A DNA stretch of 64,000 nt from an uncultured Thermoguttaceae bacterium (lineage in GTDB: Bacteria; Planctomycetota; Planctomycetia; Pirellulales; Thermoguttaceae), in assembly GCA_938042245.1 (NCBI GenBank), contig CALIRO010000031.1, positions 1 to 64,000 on the forward strand, in the 5' to 3' direction. The translations under genes were made by a program, and so were the position numbers. The notes beneath the pieces are model-generated. The model searched no databases, was not told the DNA's origin, and saw only the letters and a list, made by a program, of their open reading frames with translations. This document shows, one piece after another, positions 43,483-53,321 of this stretch; position 1 is the stretch's first letter, and every line of letters begins with the position of its first letter.

Positions 43483-44928
43483 TTACTTATTCCCCTCGGT
43501 AACCATCGGAAACGTATCGGTCCGGAACGGCGAGGCAGGAAGGCCGGCTTTGTTAAACAGATTTGGTTCAGCCGTATCTAGCCAGGCGAAGCGAACGGCC
43601 ACCGGCTTGGGGACCTCTGGACTGGAAACAACCACTGTCGAACCGTCGATGACGGCTTCTGCCGGGACAAACTTTCCGTCCTCGCCGGCAATGCTGAAGT
43701 GGGTGAGCCGATCCCCTTTGCAGACTAGGCCCTCCTCAGCGTGCTGGAACTTAATGCGGATTTTGTTACCTTCCACACTGTAGCCCTCGTAGAGCGGTCC
43801 GCTATAGACAACCTGTTTGCCGTGGATTTTCGCCAGGGCCCAGAGGGCCAAGCGTCGGCCCACCTCCTGCTTATTGGTGGGATGGATATTCTTGATGTTG
43901 CCGATGTCAGTGGTAACTACCATGCCCGTATTCGGCAGGCGCAGTGTTTGGAGTTGGGCTTCCCAGAGTTCGGCCAGGCATTCCGGCTTGGCCCGATTGC
44001 CGTATCGAAATGGCGCCAATTGTACATAATAGAACGGGAAATCGCCGATCTGCCAACGACGGCGCCAATCCTGGATCATGGTGGGGAAAAGTTTTTTATA
44101 TTGGGCAGCCCGGCTTACGTTGGCTTCGCCTTGATACCAGATGGCACCCCGGATCACAAACGGCAATAGCGGATGGATCATGCCGTTGAAGAGCACGGCA
44201 GGCTGATTGGGATTTTTAGGGTTAAACGGTTTGGCTCGCTCGAGAATAGGCTTGAAATCTTCGTCAGTCTGGAGGGCTTTTAAGCTAGTCCAGGCTTCGC
44301 AGATCGTTCCCCCCCAGGAACTATTGATCAAGCCGACCGGCACCCCCAGTTCTTTATGCAGATGTCGGCCGAAGAAATAAGCCACCGCCGAAAAGCCAGC
44401 CACCGTCTCCGGACTGCATTCCACCCAGGCCCCTTCGCAATCGTCCAAAGGTTTGTCGGAGATTGTGTGGGCGACGGTGAAAAGACGGATTTTCGGATAC
44501 TTGGCCGCAGCGATTTCCTCCTGGGCGTTATCGGCTCGGCTGACCGGCCATTGCATATTGGACTGCCCGGAGCCGACCCATACCTCGCCTACCAACACAT
44601 TCCGGAGGGTGATTTGATTATTTTTCCCAGCCACGTGCACCTCATACGGACCACCGGCCTCCGGAGTGCGGAGTTTGACCAGCCATCGGCCTTTGGTATC
44701 CGCTTTGGCGGAGACCTTTTGCTCTTGGAATTGGACGGTAACTTCCTCCTCCGGATCGGCCCAACCCCAGATGCGCACTTCGGTCTGCTGCTGTAAGACC
44801 ATATTGTCGCCCAGAATCTTGGGTAAGCGGACCTCTGCCCAACCGGTTGGCGCCAAGCCCAGCAGAACCAGTCCCAAAACCATTCCAACCATCCAGCCCC
44901 TCTTCCACTCTCCCAGATGACGTCGCAT
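43483..44928 (-). CDS. Sialate O-acetylesterase, secreted
   Basis: Exported SGNH-type esterase of about 481 aa that removes acetyl groups from sialic acid or plant and algal glycans. A signal peptide (GWMVGMVLGLVLLGLAPTGWA) is followed by a beta-rich domain (KILGDNMVLQQQTEVRIWGW). The SGNH core shows block I GSGQSNMQWPV with the catalytic Ser, SSWGGTICEAW, and WYQGEANVSRAAQYKKLF; a His-containing block lies near IHPTNKQEVGRRLA. The ATG at 44928 follows a strong GGAGG at 8 bases; the frame continues upstream to 45111 but that extension precedes the signal peptide. Repeat A5 lies 176 bases upstream. Confidence 0.92.
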   Translation of the reverse strand: MRRHLGEWKRGWMVGMVLGLVLLGLAPTGWAEVRLPKILGDNMVLQQQTEVRIWGWADPEEEVTVQFQEQKVSAKADTKGRWLVKLRTPEAGGPYEVHVAGKNNQITLRNVLVGEVWVGSGQSNMQWPVSRADNAQEEIAAAKYPKIRLFTVAHTISDKPLDDCEGAWVECSPETVAGFSAVAYFFGRHLHKELGVPVGLINSSWGGTICEAWTSLKALQTDEDFKPILERAKPFNPKNPNQPAVLFNGMIHPLLPFVIRGAIWYQGEANVSRAAQYKKLFPTMIQDWRRRWQIGDFPFYYVQLAPFRYGNRAKPECLAELWEAQLQTLRLPNTGMVVTTDIGNIKNIHPTNKQEVGRRLALWALAKIHGKQVVYSGPLYEGYSVEGNKIRIKFQHAEEGLVCKGDRLTHFSIAGEDGKFVPAEAVIDGSTVVVSSPEVPKPVAVRFAWLDTAEPNLFNKAGLPASPFRTDTFPMVTEGNK

Positions 44929-45104
44929 TGTTGTACCTCCTTCCAATAGGACTTGGGACCCCTGCCGAGGGTTTCGGCGAGGGTCTTGGAAACACCTTGC
45001 AGAATACCTTCCACTTCCGGCCCCGCGTCGGAATCGAACGTGTTTAAGATACTCTGCTTGGGCCCCGATGCCAAGAGGCGACAAACGACCGTAGATGATT
45101 TTCC

Positions 45105-45266
45105 GTAACATTTCAGCCGTTTGGCGTCAGTTTGGTGTTTTTTCATGGGAATCTGCTTGGTGTCATTCCTGCGCAAGCGGCAGTCCAAAAAAATCGGGAC
45201 GCTGTTTTTGCTGGTTCGAGAGCTTTCGCTGGGATGACAGGTTGCATCATTCGGGGGAAATGTTCC
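45105..45266 (+). repeat. Family A repeat, copy A5
   Basis: Left end GTAACATTTCAGCCGTTT and right end read inwards GGAACATTTCCCCCGAAT. The central hairpin CTGC-GCAA-GCGGCAG is at 45069-45083 plus 100, i.e. 45169-45183, with one arm shortened. Internal landmarks (CTGCTTGGTGTCATTC, GCGGCAGTCCAAAA) match other copies. No flanking duplication is recognisable. It lies between the esterase start and tRNA-Asp. Confidence 0.7.
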
Positions 45267-45485
45267 AAAGGAAGCACAACCCCCGTAGTGGGGTTTCATC
45301 TCCCCCGCAATAGTGTGCAGAAAAAATCGGCCTCTTCCCCAGGAGCTCCTCTTTACCCAGAGCAAGGAGAAGATTAAATTTTTAAAAAGCAATAGGTGCT
45401 TAAAGGGAGGTGTAACCAAGGGGAGGGCGAATCCCCCTGAACGGAGTAAACCACTGCCAAAACAAAGCAAATATATCAACCATCT

Positions 45486-45559
<74 letters not shown>

Positions 45560-47215
45560 CTAATTCCTTATGTAACAAGGGGTTACGACAAGCAACGTCG
45601 AGAAACAACGCATGATTTTTGATGGCAGACTGAATAAAATTATACCTCCTGCCGGGTGTGTACATCATTTACTTAGATGCAATTCTGAACACTTTCTATA
45701 AACGTTTGAAAAGTCATTTCTCCCCCGGAGGGCTGGTCCATATATCCTCCTGGGCCGCTTCCTGAAACACCTGCTCTGTTGGATCTACGGAATGCTGATA
45801 GGCGATCATATTACTGGTACCAAGCCATTTCGGTACCACCGGTAGGGGGTATCGGCTAATCAAGTCGGTTTGCCATGAGCCTCTCAAGTAAGCTCCCCCG
45901 TTTCCCAGCTTCCCGGAAAGCCGCCCGGATATGCTTCCAACGGGTTGCTATGGTGGACTGCTGAAAGGGCCTTGTTCCAGAGATGCCTGAGGGTGTATCT
46001 GGGAATGCATAGCATGTCGAGGATGCAGCGGACTTGCCGTTCTGCTTCCCCCCACGATGGTCGTAGCGCAACAGCCCTGGGTAGGCGAAGATAGCCGCCT
46101 GCCATTGCCTCCGGATGTGATCCAGATTACGGGCCAGACTCGACGCTCCCGCTCAAACCGCGATTTCCACCACTCGTTGGACGGTTCACCCCTCTGCCCC
46201 CACTCCGGCGGCACACTTCCTCAATATGCCGGGCTTTTGATTCCTACCGCTCGTTCCACAGACCCCTTTGACGCTGCGACCACGTGGGCGGATACCTCCC
46301 GCTCGAACCGCGATTTCCACCACTCGTTGGACGGTTCCTCCTTGGGAGCGTGTGGGGCGGAGAGTTTCTGTCCAGGGCGGCTTTGCCGAAAATGCCCGGT
46401 GTTGTTGGCATCGCTGCCGTGGCGGGTCGTGGTCGAAGACGGCCACGGCTTGGGCAGCTTGCTCCCCCCGGTTCAGGCCGCGCGGGTTCTCTGCCCAGAG
46501 CGCTGCACTTTTGAATCCTCTTCAGCCGACCCCTTCCCCCTTTCTTCACGCCCCGCGGGTTCTCCGGGCAGAGAAGAGGCTTGCCCGTGCGCCATCTCCC
46601 CGCTGGTGCCACTCGAACCGCTCCCCCTACTAAGTGTTGAGGTAGCCGATGTCGGCCAGCACACCCACTACCTACCCTCCCGGCGGGAGGGAGGCGTCAG
46701 GCTGGGCATCGGTCTCACACTCGGCCAGGGCATCGACCACCTGGCTCTCCAGGCACTCCAACTTTTCCCCAACACGTACCTGTGGGCTGACGCTGGCCCT
46801 GGGCGCCGAGGCCAACAGCAGCCACACGGTTCCGTGGGGCCTCCCCGTAACGACCCCTTCCTAGGACTACCCCTGCACCCAGCCGGGATAGTTCGCATAG
46901 CTCTGGATGCTCTCCGTATCGAGTGCGTGTAACCCCTTGGGAACCCAGCCCGGTTGGCGGTGCCTCTTGGGCCCCAGGGGGCAGCGGGCAGGGAATCAGC
47001 TCTTATGGCCTGCTCCGGAGAGGTCGGATCGGCCAATCTGGCCTCCACCCCATGCGGAGCCTGAAGGGGAGGGCCTCTTGATAGAAGCGGTGGGCGCGGG
47101 GGGAGCGCGGGAAATACCTGCTCCGGCTGGGGAAAACCTCCGTCCCGACCCAGGCGGCGAATCTCGGTAGGCTCTTGGCAAACAGAGCGATCCTGCGGAT
47201 TTGCCCTTGGAAGCG
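45560..47215. other. GC-rich stretch without intact genes, probable decayed DNA
   Basis: About 1.65 kb downstream of tRNA-Asp. Many overlapping ORFs exist on both strands, up to 291 codons at 46057-46932, but none reads like a folded protein: they are Pro/Arg/Ser-rich and mutually overlapping. Protein-like fragments do appear on the minus strand in shifting frames, for example ILDMLCIPRYTLRHLWNKAL (45.9-46.0 kb) and LECLESQVVDALAECETDA (46.7-46.8 kb), suggesting an old gene or transposase now broken. Direct repeats of 42 bp lie inside. Origin not identified. Confidence 0.5.
46146..46337 (+). repeat. Pair of 42 bp direct repeats
   Basis: The segments 46146-46187 and 46296-46337 are identical except for one base (CTCAAACC versus CTCGAACC) and both include CGATTTCCACCACTCGTTGG. 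They are spaced 150 bases start to start. Only two units exist, so this is not a CRISPR array. A local duplication within decayed DNA is the simplest reading. Confidence 0.75.
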
Positions 47216-47392
47216 CAGAATAATCCATAAGGATATATTTTTATATCATCTTGGCTGATGATCCCCCTGTCCCAATAAGTAGGATGGCAGGCCTAGCTTC
47301 CTACCCCGAGGAGCCAACACAAAATCTTTTCGGGAGCTATAGGATTATATGTTCATAAATCTAAAGTTCTGTTCAGTCTTTTGCAGAGGTTT
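47216..47392 (+). repeat. Family B repeat, decayed copy B4
   Basis: Landmarks of family B are recognisable in order: AATAATCC...AAGGATATATTTTTAT at the left, ATATGTTCATAAA in the right half, and GTTCAGTCTTTTGCAGAGG at the end. The middle is unlike other copies. No flanking duplication can be recognised. It lies between the decayed stretch and the TolC-like gene. Confidence 0.45.
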
Positions 47393-47511
47393 CTAAATGT
47401 AATGATTCCCACTAGGTAGGAAAGCGTCTCTCCGGGGGACTTCCAAATTGGCAGAAGTCAACCGAAGCAACGAAGAAACAAAAGAAGTTGGCAAGATTGG
47501 CAAAAGTGGAG

Positions 47512-49818
47512 CTAAGGTTCTTTGACTAGAGTGCGAACGAATTGTTCTGGGGGGAGGTCTTCGGGAACTACCAAGAGCACATAATCGGCAATGGCTTGGT
47601 TGTAGTCGATTAAAGTTTGTAAGAACTCTGAGGTAGCCTGTTTTTGTTGCAGGCAGGCGGTCAAGACTTCGTCCAACGAGCGTTGCCCTAGGCTGTATTG
47701 TTGGAACCATTCGGATCGGAGTTGATCTGCTTGGACGACGGCTTTGGCGCGTTGCTGTAAATCTGCGTACAATAGCGGGACAAGCCCTGCGGCCCGTCGG
47801 ACCGCCCAACGTGCCCGCAGATTCGGAGCCAAAACTTCCAATCGAAGATTATAGGGGCCCGTGTACGGCATGGTGGCAGGTGCGAGATTCTCTTCGGCTG
47901 GCTGGCCAAGAATCTGGGCCAATTTCTCCTGACGTTCCAGAAGGCGAATCTGGGCTTCCATCTGCTCGGCCTCTTGTGCCAGGAGGAGTATGCGCCACAG
48001 CAGCCTCCCTTCGGCCCCCAGAGGCCGACTTACTTGCTGGAGAATCAGCTCGCCCAGTTTCTGGAGCTGTTCTTGCTGCTGCTGGGAAGCGATCGTTTCT
48101 GCCCATTGGTGCCATAAAAGCCAATACGCCTCCAGCAACTCTCGCCGCCTAGGGGCCGAAATCTGTTGCAAGCAAGCCAGGAGTTTCTCCTGCCGAACAT
48201 TTTCCTTCGGATGGGTGGGGGCATGAAAGCTGAAGGCCAGTTGCTCTACCTGTACGTTTGTATCAGCTCGGAACAACCCGGGATACAAGGCGATCGTCTC
48301 TTCCGAGAAACCGGCACTAGATTCGGTCGGCCTTTTGGCTTCCCGAACCATCGGACTGTCTGCCCCCGAGCTTCCCCTGGGGCTAGGCAAGCCAGGTTCC
48401 GAGGAAGGGGCTGATTTGGTCGACTCTGCCGCTCCTCCCTCTGGAACCAAAGGCACTAAAGGGCGGATCAGCGAAGGCTTAGAGGATGCGGGAGGTGTAT
48501 CGGGCTCGGAGGATGGCTTCGGCGGAGCTAAAGTGGGCTCCTCAGCGCCGCCGAACGGAGCAGTCCGAGAAGGCCAATCCGCTGGGAGTGGCTCCGAAGG
48601 AGTCCGCTTGCTTGGCATCGGTAGTTGGCTAGTACCCCCGGATGGCGATTTCTGCCCGCTTCCCGGAGCACCTTCCGATCTTTCCGCCGGCACAGCCCCC
48701 CAGGCGGATGGTTGCTCATAAGTAGCCGGTACCACGCCAGAACCTGCGCTTCCACTCGGCTCGAAGCTGCCACCAACCTGGCCAGTCCGGCTGCCGGAGG
48801 GACTAGGCCTCTTCGATCCCCCCTCTTCTAGCAAAATCAACATCCGAACCAACGAGGCTCCTGAAGCCGACGACGGCGCTACGGCCAGAGCAAAGTCGGC
48901 AATCTGACTGTTGTAAGCAAACGTGGCTTCCAAGAAGGCGGTATGTTGTTCTGTCCATCGATCATAGGCCCACAGGAGAGCTCGAAGATTGCACCGGCCT
49001 TGCTGGTAGGCTTCTGCGAAGGCCTCCAAGGCGTCTTCGGCCGCATAGATGGCTTGGGCATGGCGATGGATGGCTTTTTGCCAAAGTGGTAAACATTTAT
49101 CGATTAGCCGGAGGTGCCGGGGCGCCGACCCGCCAGAAAATAAACTACTTAACATCGTCGCATAAGGGCCAATATGGGGTTTGTCCATCGGCCAGGGTCG
49201 AACCGTTTTCGGATCCCAGCCTGCCTTTTGGGCTAAGGTCTGTTGGGCTTCGGCCAGAGCGGTTTCGGCCGACTGTACTGCCCCGGTAGCCTGGCTCAGG
49301 GCTGCCTGGTAGGCTGCAGAATCCGCTGGAAGCACCTGCAGCGATTGTAACCAAGCCCATTCCTGTTTCCGAAAGCTCACGGTGGCTACCGCCCCGGCCA
49401 ACTGCCAATAGCTTAGGATGAGCTCTCTCTGTTGGCTTCGGGGAGCCGGACGAGCTAACAGATCGACCAACCGGACCGGCTGAAAGGAACTAGCATTCGG
49501 AGGCTGCTGGGGGATGGCAGCAGCCAACAGGGCCGGCGGCAGAGGCCGACGCGGAATCTTAGGCAGGATTTCTGGCGACCCCTTGGCAGAGCCCCCAGAA
49601 GCCCCTGAGCCTTCAGGGGAAAATCCTCCCGCCGGCGACGCTGCCCCCAACAAGCTACTTGGTAAAACCATGGAGACGCCTGGCAACCAGGTCCCACCGC
49701 TAGGCTCTAGGTTGTTGAGGCATGGAAAGGAACTCCTCGTGGGGCTGGAAGGAAAATCCCTCCCGGTCCCTGCTGCCAGCAATCCACTTACCACCATGAC
49801 CACCAAGGAATTTCCCAT
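47512..49818 (-). CDS. TolC-like outer-membrane-efflux-type protein with two tandem units
   Basis: 768 aa exported protein; a signal peptide starts MGNSLVVMVVSGLLAAG. It holds two homologous helical units of about 200 residues. Unit 1 includes QQRELILSYWQLAGAVATVS, HIGPYATMLSSLF and NSQIADFALAVAP. Unit 2 includes RRRELLEAYWLLWHQWAETI, YTGPYNLRLEVLAP and NQAIADYVLLVVP. The units are joined by a Pro/Ser/Gly-rich linker of about 190 residues. The helix-with-NxxIADY ending resembles the TolC-type repeat of outer membrane efflux proteins. Whether one chain builds a pore alone or the family serves a different envelope role is unknown. GGGAG precedes the ATG. The partner FHA gene is divergent. Confidence 0.7.
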   Translation of the reverse strand: MGNSLVVMVVSGLLAAGTGRDFPSSPTRSSFPCLNNLEPSGGTWLPGVSMVLPSSLLGAASPAGGFSPEGSGASGGSAKGSPEILPKIPRRPLPPALLAAAIPQQPPNASSFQPVRLVDLLARPAPRSQQRELILSYWQLAGAVATVSFRKQEWAWLQSLQVLPADSAAYQAALSQATGAVQSAETALAEAQQTLAQKAGWDPKTVRPWPMDKPHIGPYATMLSSLFSGGSAPRHLRLIDKCLPLWQKAIHRHAQAIYAAEDALEAFAEAYQQGRCNLRALLWAYDRWTEQHTAFLEATFAYNSQIADFALAVAPSSASGASLVRMLILLEEGGSKRPSPSGSRTGQVGGSFEPSGSAGSGVVPATYEQPSAWGAVPAERSEGAPGSGQKSPSGGTSQLPMPSKRTPSEPLPADWPSRTAPFGGAEEPTLAPPKPSSEPDTPPASSKPSLIRPLVPLVPEGGAAESTKSAPSSEPGLPSPRGSSGADSPMVREAKRPTESSAGFSEETIALYPGLFRADTNVQVEQLAFSFHAPTHPKENVRQEKLLACLQQISAPRRRELLEAYWLLWHQWAETIASQQQQEQLQKLGELILQQVSRPLGAEGRLLWRILLLAQEAEQMEAQIRLLERQEKLAQILGQPAEENLAPATMPYTGPYNLRLEVLAPNLRARWAVRRAAGLVPLLYADLQQRAKAVVQADQLRSEWFQQYSLGQRSLDEVLTACLQQKQATSEFLQTLIDYNQAIADYVLLVVPEDLPPEQFVRTLVKEP

Positions 49819-50303
49819 GGCGGACTCCCTTCAAAAAGCCCACCGCTTCCACCAATAGAAAAAGCGATCACCCTTCAGGACTAGGCACCCAAACCCAACG
49901 CCACCCTCCCAAGCCAATCTCCCCAACTCCTCCAGCAAGCTTAGAAGCTTCGGCGCACAGGTTCCTTCCCCCGGCAGACTGAGGCATCTTTTCATGTTCC
50001 ATTCCCCTTTTAGGTTGCCATGGGATCAAGCTTCCGTCAATTGGGCATGGCAAGGTTTTTGCCATCCTTCTGCAGAGCGCCAGGAGGGTGGACAGGCTTT
50101 GCAGGAGGAAAGCCGGAGGCTTAAATTAAAGAAATAGAAATCTTCGTGTTCTTTGTGCTGGTAGTGTCAGCCCCCTGACTCCAAGGGGCTCCAGAGGGGG
50201 GTTCGCACCAACACGCTATAGTCTGGCCCAAGGGGGGAGGTGGGAGAACACGAAACTCGCTGCCGAGTTGGGGAAAAAACGGGTAGGAAATAAGGAAAGG
50301 CGG
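49819..50303. other. Divergent spacer
   Basis: About 485 bases between the TolC-like and FHA genes, which are transcribed away from each other, so both promoters should lie here. An AT-rich patch is at 50118-50160. No credible ORF, repeat end or clear promoter was seen. Confidence 0.35.
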
Positions 50304-50912
50304 ATGGGCCAACTGGGGCCATGGCAACCAAATCGGTTTTTGCTCTGGATCGATGGAGGGGGAGGGTATTTGATTTGTTTAAAAGAGATGGTGGTTTTGG
50401 GCCATCCTAATGGGGGGGCAGAGGTGGACGTGCCGATCCTAGCAGCCATTGCCTCCCAGCATGTGCGGATTTGGAGAGACCACGAAGGATATTTGATCGA
50501 ACCCCTTGAGCCGGTCTGGGTAGACGGGCGCCGGGTAGCTGGGTTAACTTGGCTCCGGGAAGGCCAGCAGATCCGGTTGGCAACAACAGTCCAGATCCGG
50601 TTCCGCCTGCCGCATCCTTACAGTCTGACTGCTCGGTTAGAGTTTCTCAGCACTCATCGGACCGAGCCGCGCACCGATGCGGTGCTGCTGATGGGCCAGA
50701 GTTGTCTGTTGGGGGCTCAGCCAAACTGCCATATTGTCTGTCCCTGGCTGACCAACTCGGTAGTGCTTTTTCGGGGGCCGGACGGGTTGTATGGGCGGAC
50801 GGAGGGTTGGCTGGAATTGGATGGCCAGCGCTGGGAAAACCAGGCCGGTCCTATCGGCAGCCGGAGTTCCCTCCGCACAGAACGTCTCTGGTTGGCCGTG
50901 GAACCCTTTTAG
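50304..50912 (+). CDS. FHA-domain-like protein
   Basis: About 202 aa, soluble. A forkhead-associated phosphothreonine-binding fold is suggested by ICLKEMVVLGHPNGGAEVDV, then AAIASQHVRIWRDHEGYLIEP, VWVDGRRVAGLTWLREGQQI and RLATTVQIRFRLP. The core Gly and the SxxH pair of FHA domains are visible as SQHVRI (near residue 52). The second half has no clear family match. The ATG at 50304 follows AAGGAAAGGCGG; a longer start at 50268 is open. It precedes the PQQ-propeller gene by 181 bases on the same strand. Confidence 0.65.
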   Translation: MGQLGPWQPNRFLLWIDGGGGYLICLKEMVVLGHPNGGAEVDVPILAAIASQHVRIWRDHEGYLIEPLEPVWVDGRRVAGLTWLREGQQIRLATTVQIRFRLPHPYSLTARLEFLSTHRTEPRTDAVLLMGQSCLLGAQPNCHIVCPWLTNSVVLFRGPDGLYGRTEGWLELDGQRWENQAGPIGSRSSLRTERLWLAVEPF

Positions 50913-51093
50913 GCTGCTAGATCGTGGGGACCCGGCCGCCAGGGGAGAAATGTATTTATTTGTACAGTTCTCTTTTCCCTCCTTGGTCGGCTGGGATATA
51001 TTTACCTAGATGGCAAACCCGGTGGGAAGGAGGGGCTTTGCTATTGTCTGATCCTCCTTAGGCCACAAGCCGATAAGTAACGGAGCTATCCAG

Positions 51094-53238
51094 GTGCGTT
51101 GGACACAAATCCTGTGGGGAACTTTTCTGGCAGGCGGGATTGGTCTGGTGGGCGGCCAGCCGTTACTGGGGGTCAGCCCTGCCTGTGCGGAATCTGCTTT
51201 CCCGGTGTTGGTGGATCGAGCGGATGCTGCGGTTTTGGCCGAATTGGATCGGGCCAAAGCTCTCTTGGCCGCCAAGCAATGGGAAGAGGGCATCCGAAGC
51301 CTTCGAGATCTGATGGAGCGGGCTGGTCGGAAGCTGGTGGCCATTAGTCCCCACCGACTGATTCCCCTCCAGACCTATGCCCATATTTTGTTGTCTCAGT
51401 TGCCGCCGGAAGGCTTGGCTGTCTATCGCCGCCAAGTGGATGGGTTTGCCCAAAAGTGGTATGAACAAGGCCGGCGCCTCCTGGATCGACATCTGCTGGA
51501 CCAGTTGGTCGATCACGCCTTTGCCAGCAGTTGGACGGACGAAGCCCTTTGGCTATTAGGGGAAATGGCTTTGGAGGCTGGTCAGTATGCGGAAGCTCGG
51601 TGGTATTGGGAGCGGCTGATTCCGGTCGGGCAACCTTCCCCGTCGCAGCCGGGGCAAAGCCAGCCACTGGGGGCCACTTCCGGGGAGGTTTCCATGGCCC
51701 AACCGAGTTGGCTTACCTACCCGGATCCGCAGATCGATCTGGCCGCTGTGCGGGCCCGATTGGTCTGGACTTCCATCTTAGAAGGCTCTTTGCAGCGGGC
51801 AAAAGAAGAGCTGGGGGAATTAGCTCGGCTGCATCCGGAGGCTCGAGGCCGACTGGCCGGTCAGGAAGTCTGTTTCGTCGAAGCCCTTCAGCAAATGCTG
51901 AAGGAAGCTTCTGGTTGGCCCCGATGGAAGGAGTCAGGGGATTGGCTTACCTTTGGAGGCAACGGGGAGCGAAATGCTTTGCCGGTTCGAGTGCCGCCGG
52001 TCGGGCCGCTCCGCTGGCGGGTGCCGTTGCCGAGCTGTCCGGCCAGCTCGACTGCCGAGCAACCTACTGGGGCCGAATCCCCTCAGGGGGCCCTTTGCTA
52101 CTATCCGGTGGTGGTGGGAGGTTGGGTGTTTGTGAATAGTGTGTGGGAGATATTCGGCTGGGAAGTTTGGACCGGTAGACCTCTTTGGAGCCAGGGGCGG
52201 ATTTATCGGGACCCGATGGACCCTGCGGGGCAGGCGGCTTTAGTGCCCCGAGCGATGTGGGGCAAAGTGCGATGTACGCTGACGGTCCGGGGCGATCGGC
52301 TTTACGCCCGGATGGGGACTCCGATCACCTCTTGGGGGCAGGAGACGTCGGGGCCAGCAAGTGGATATCTGGTCTGCTTGGATCTGGCTGCCGAGGGCAG
52401 ACTGTTGTGGAAGCAGACGCCGGAGGAACCGGGCTGGGCGTTTGAAGGCTCTCCGGTCGTGGACGATCGGGCAGTATATGTAGCGATGCGACGGAGCGAA
52501 TTGGCTGCGCATGTGCAAGCGTATGTGGCCTGTTTAGATGCAGAGACGGGCCGATTCCTATGGAGAACATTTGTATGCGGTGCCGGACCCCCTGCCCGAA
52601 ACCTCCCCCTGGCCAGCCATCAACTGCTGACCCTCCATGGAAATACCCTCTACTATAATACTAATTTGGGCGCTGTGGTCGCCGTGCGGGCTACAGACGG
52701 CCAAATCCAATGGCTCAGCCTTTATCCCCGATCCCAACCCCCCAGAGACGGACTGTTCGGCCGACATTGGGCTAGGCAGTTGAATCCCTGTGTTTGGGAT
52801 CGAGGCCTGCTGTATGTAGCTCCGGCAGATTCTCCCTGCATCTTTGCCCTCGATGCAGCTACCGGTCAAATCCTTTGGCAAACCGGACCGGAACTCCAAG
52901 ATGCAGTGCATCTGCTGGGGGTTTGGGAGGATCGGCTGATTGCTACCGGCGATCGAGTTTATGGAATTGCTACCACCGGGCCTCGCCGGGGCCAGGTTGT
53001 GTTCCGATGGCCGGACGGTCCGGATCGGCTTGGCTACGGCCGGGGCCTTTTAGCCCAGGGACGGATCTGGTGGCCTACCCGAGATGCCATCCACCTGCTT
53101 GACGCCCGCACCGGCCAGCCAATCCGGCAGATCCTGCTCCGTCCCTTCGATACCGGCGGCGGCAATTTGCTCACAGACGGCACGCACTGGATCATCGCCG
53201 CCGAAAAAGAACTGGTCTGCCTCGGCCCAGCCTCCTAA
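51094..53238 (+). CDS. Secreted PQQ-like beta-propeller protein with helical N-terminal repeat region
   Basis: 714 aa exported protein. A signal peptide begins MRWTQILWGTFLAGGIGLVG and ends near ACAES. Residues of about 45-250 are helical with TPR-like character (ELDRAKALLAAKQWEEGIRSL and YAEARWYWERLIPVG). From about 280 onward come PQQ-type propeller blades with the Ala/Gly-Trp pattern: LVCLDLAAEGRLLWKQTPE, ACLDAETGRFLWRTFV, and IFALDAATGQILWQTGP. These blades bind neither proven PQQ nor a known ligand. GTG start. Planctomycetes have many such proteins, and a scaffold or sensor role in the envelope is the usual guess. Confidence 0.82.
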   Translation: MRWTQILWGTFLAGGIGLVGGQPLLGVSPACAESAFPVLVDRADAAVLAELDRAKALLAAKQWEEGIRSLRDLMERAGRKLVAISPHRLIPLQTYAHILLSQLPPEGLAVYRRQVDGFAQKWYEQGRRLLDRHLLDQLVDHAFASSWTDEALWLLGEMALEAGQYAEARWYWERLIPVGQPSPSQPGQSQPLGATSGEVSMAQPSWLTYPDPQIDLAAVRARLVWTSILEGSLQRAKEELGELARLHPEARGRLAGQEVCFVEALQQMLKEASGWPRWKESGDWLTFGGNGERNALPVRVPPVGPLRWRVPLPSCPASSTAEQPTGAESPQGALCYYPVVVGGWVFVNSVWEIFGWEVWTGRPLWSQGRIYRDPMDPAGQAALVPRAMWGKVRCTLTVRGDRLYARMGTPITSWGQETSGPASGYLVCLDLAAEGRLLWKQTPEEPGWAFEGSPVVDDRAVYVAMRRSELAAHVQAYVACLDAETGRFLWRTFVCGAGPPARNLPLASHQLLTLHGNTLYYNTNLGAVVAVRATDGQIQWLSLYPRSQPPRDGLFGRHWARQLNPCVWDRGLLYVAPADSPCIFALDAATGQILWQTGPELQDAVHLLGVWEDRLIATGDRVYGIATTGPRRGQVVFRWPDGPDRLGYGRGLLAQGRIWWPTRDAIHLLDARTGQPIRQILLRPFDTGGGNLLTDGTHWIIAAEKELVCLGPAS

Positions 53239-53321
53239 AACCCCATATCCTCCCCATGAACCGTCAAGTATCCAAAAAACGCCGCCCAATGGGCATACCA
53301 AAACACTATGATGAAAAATAG

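Noticed and set aside
45020-45055. tRNA-like T-loop (GTTCGATTCC on the minus strand)
   Set aside because: No matching acceptor, D or anticodon arms could be built around it.
46146-46337. Direct repeats considered as a CRISPR array
   Set aside because: Only two units with a 108-base spacer, no leader and no cas genes.
46057-46932. 291-codon plus-strand ORF
   Set aside because: No ribosome-binding site, Pro/Ser-rich composition unlike neighbours, overlapped by long ORFs in other frames and containing the 42 bp direct repeat pair. High GC alone explains the lack of stops.
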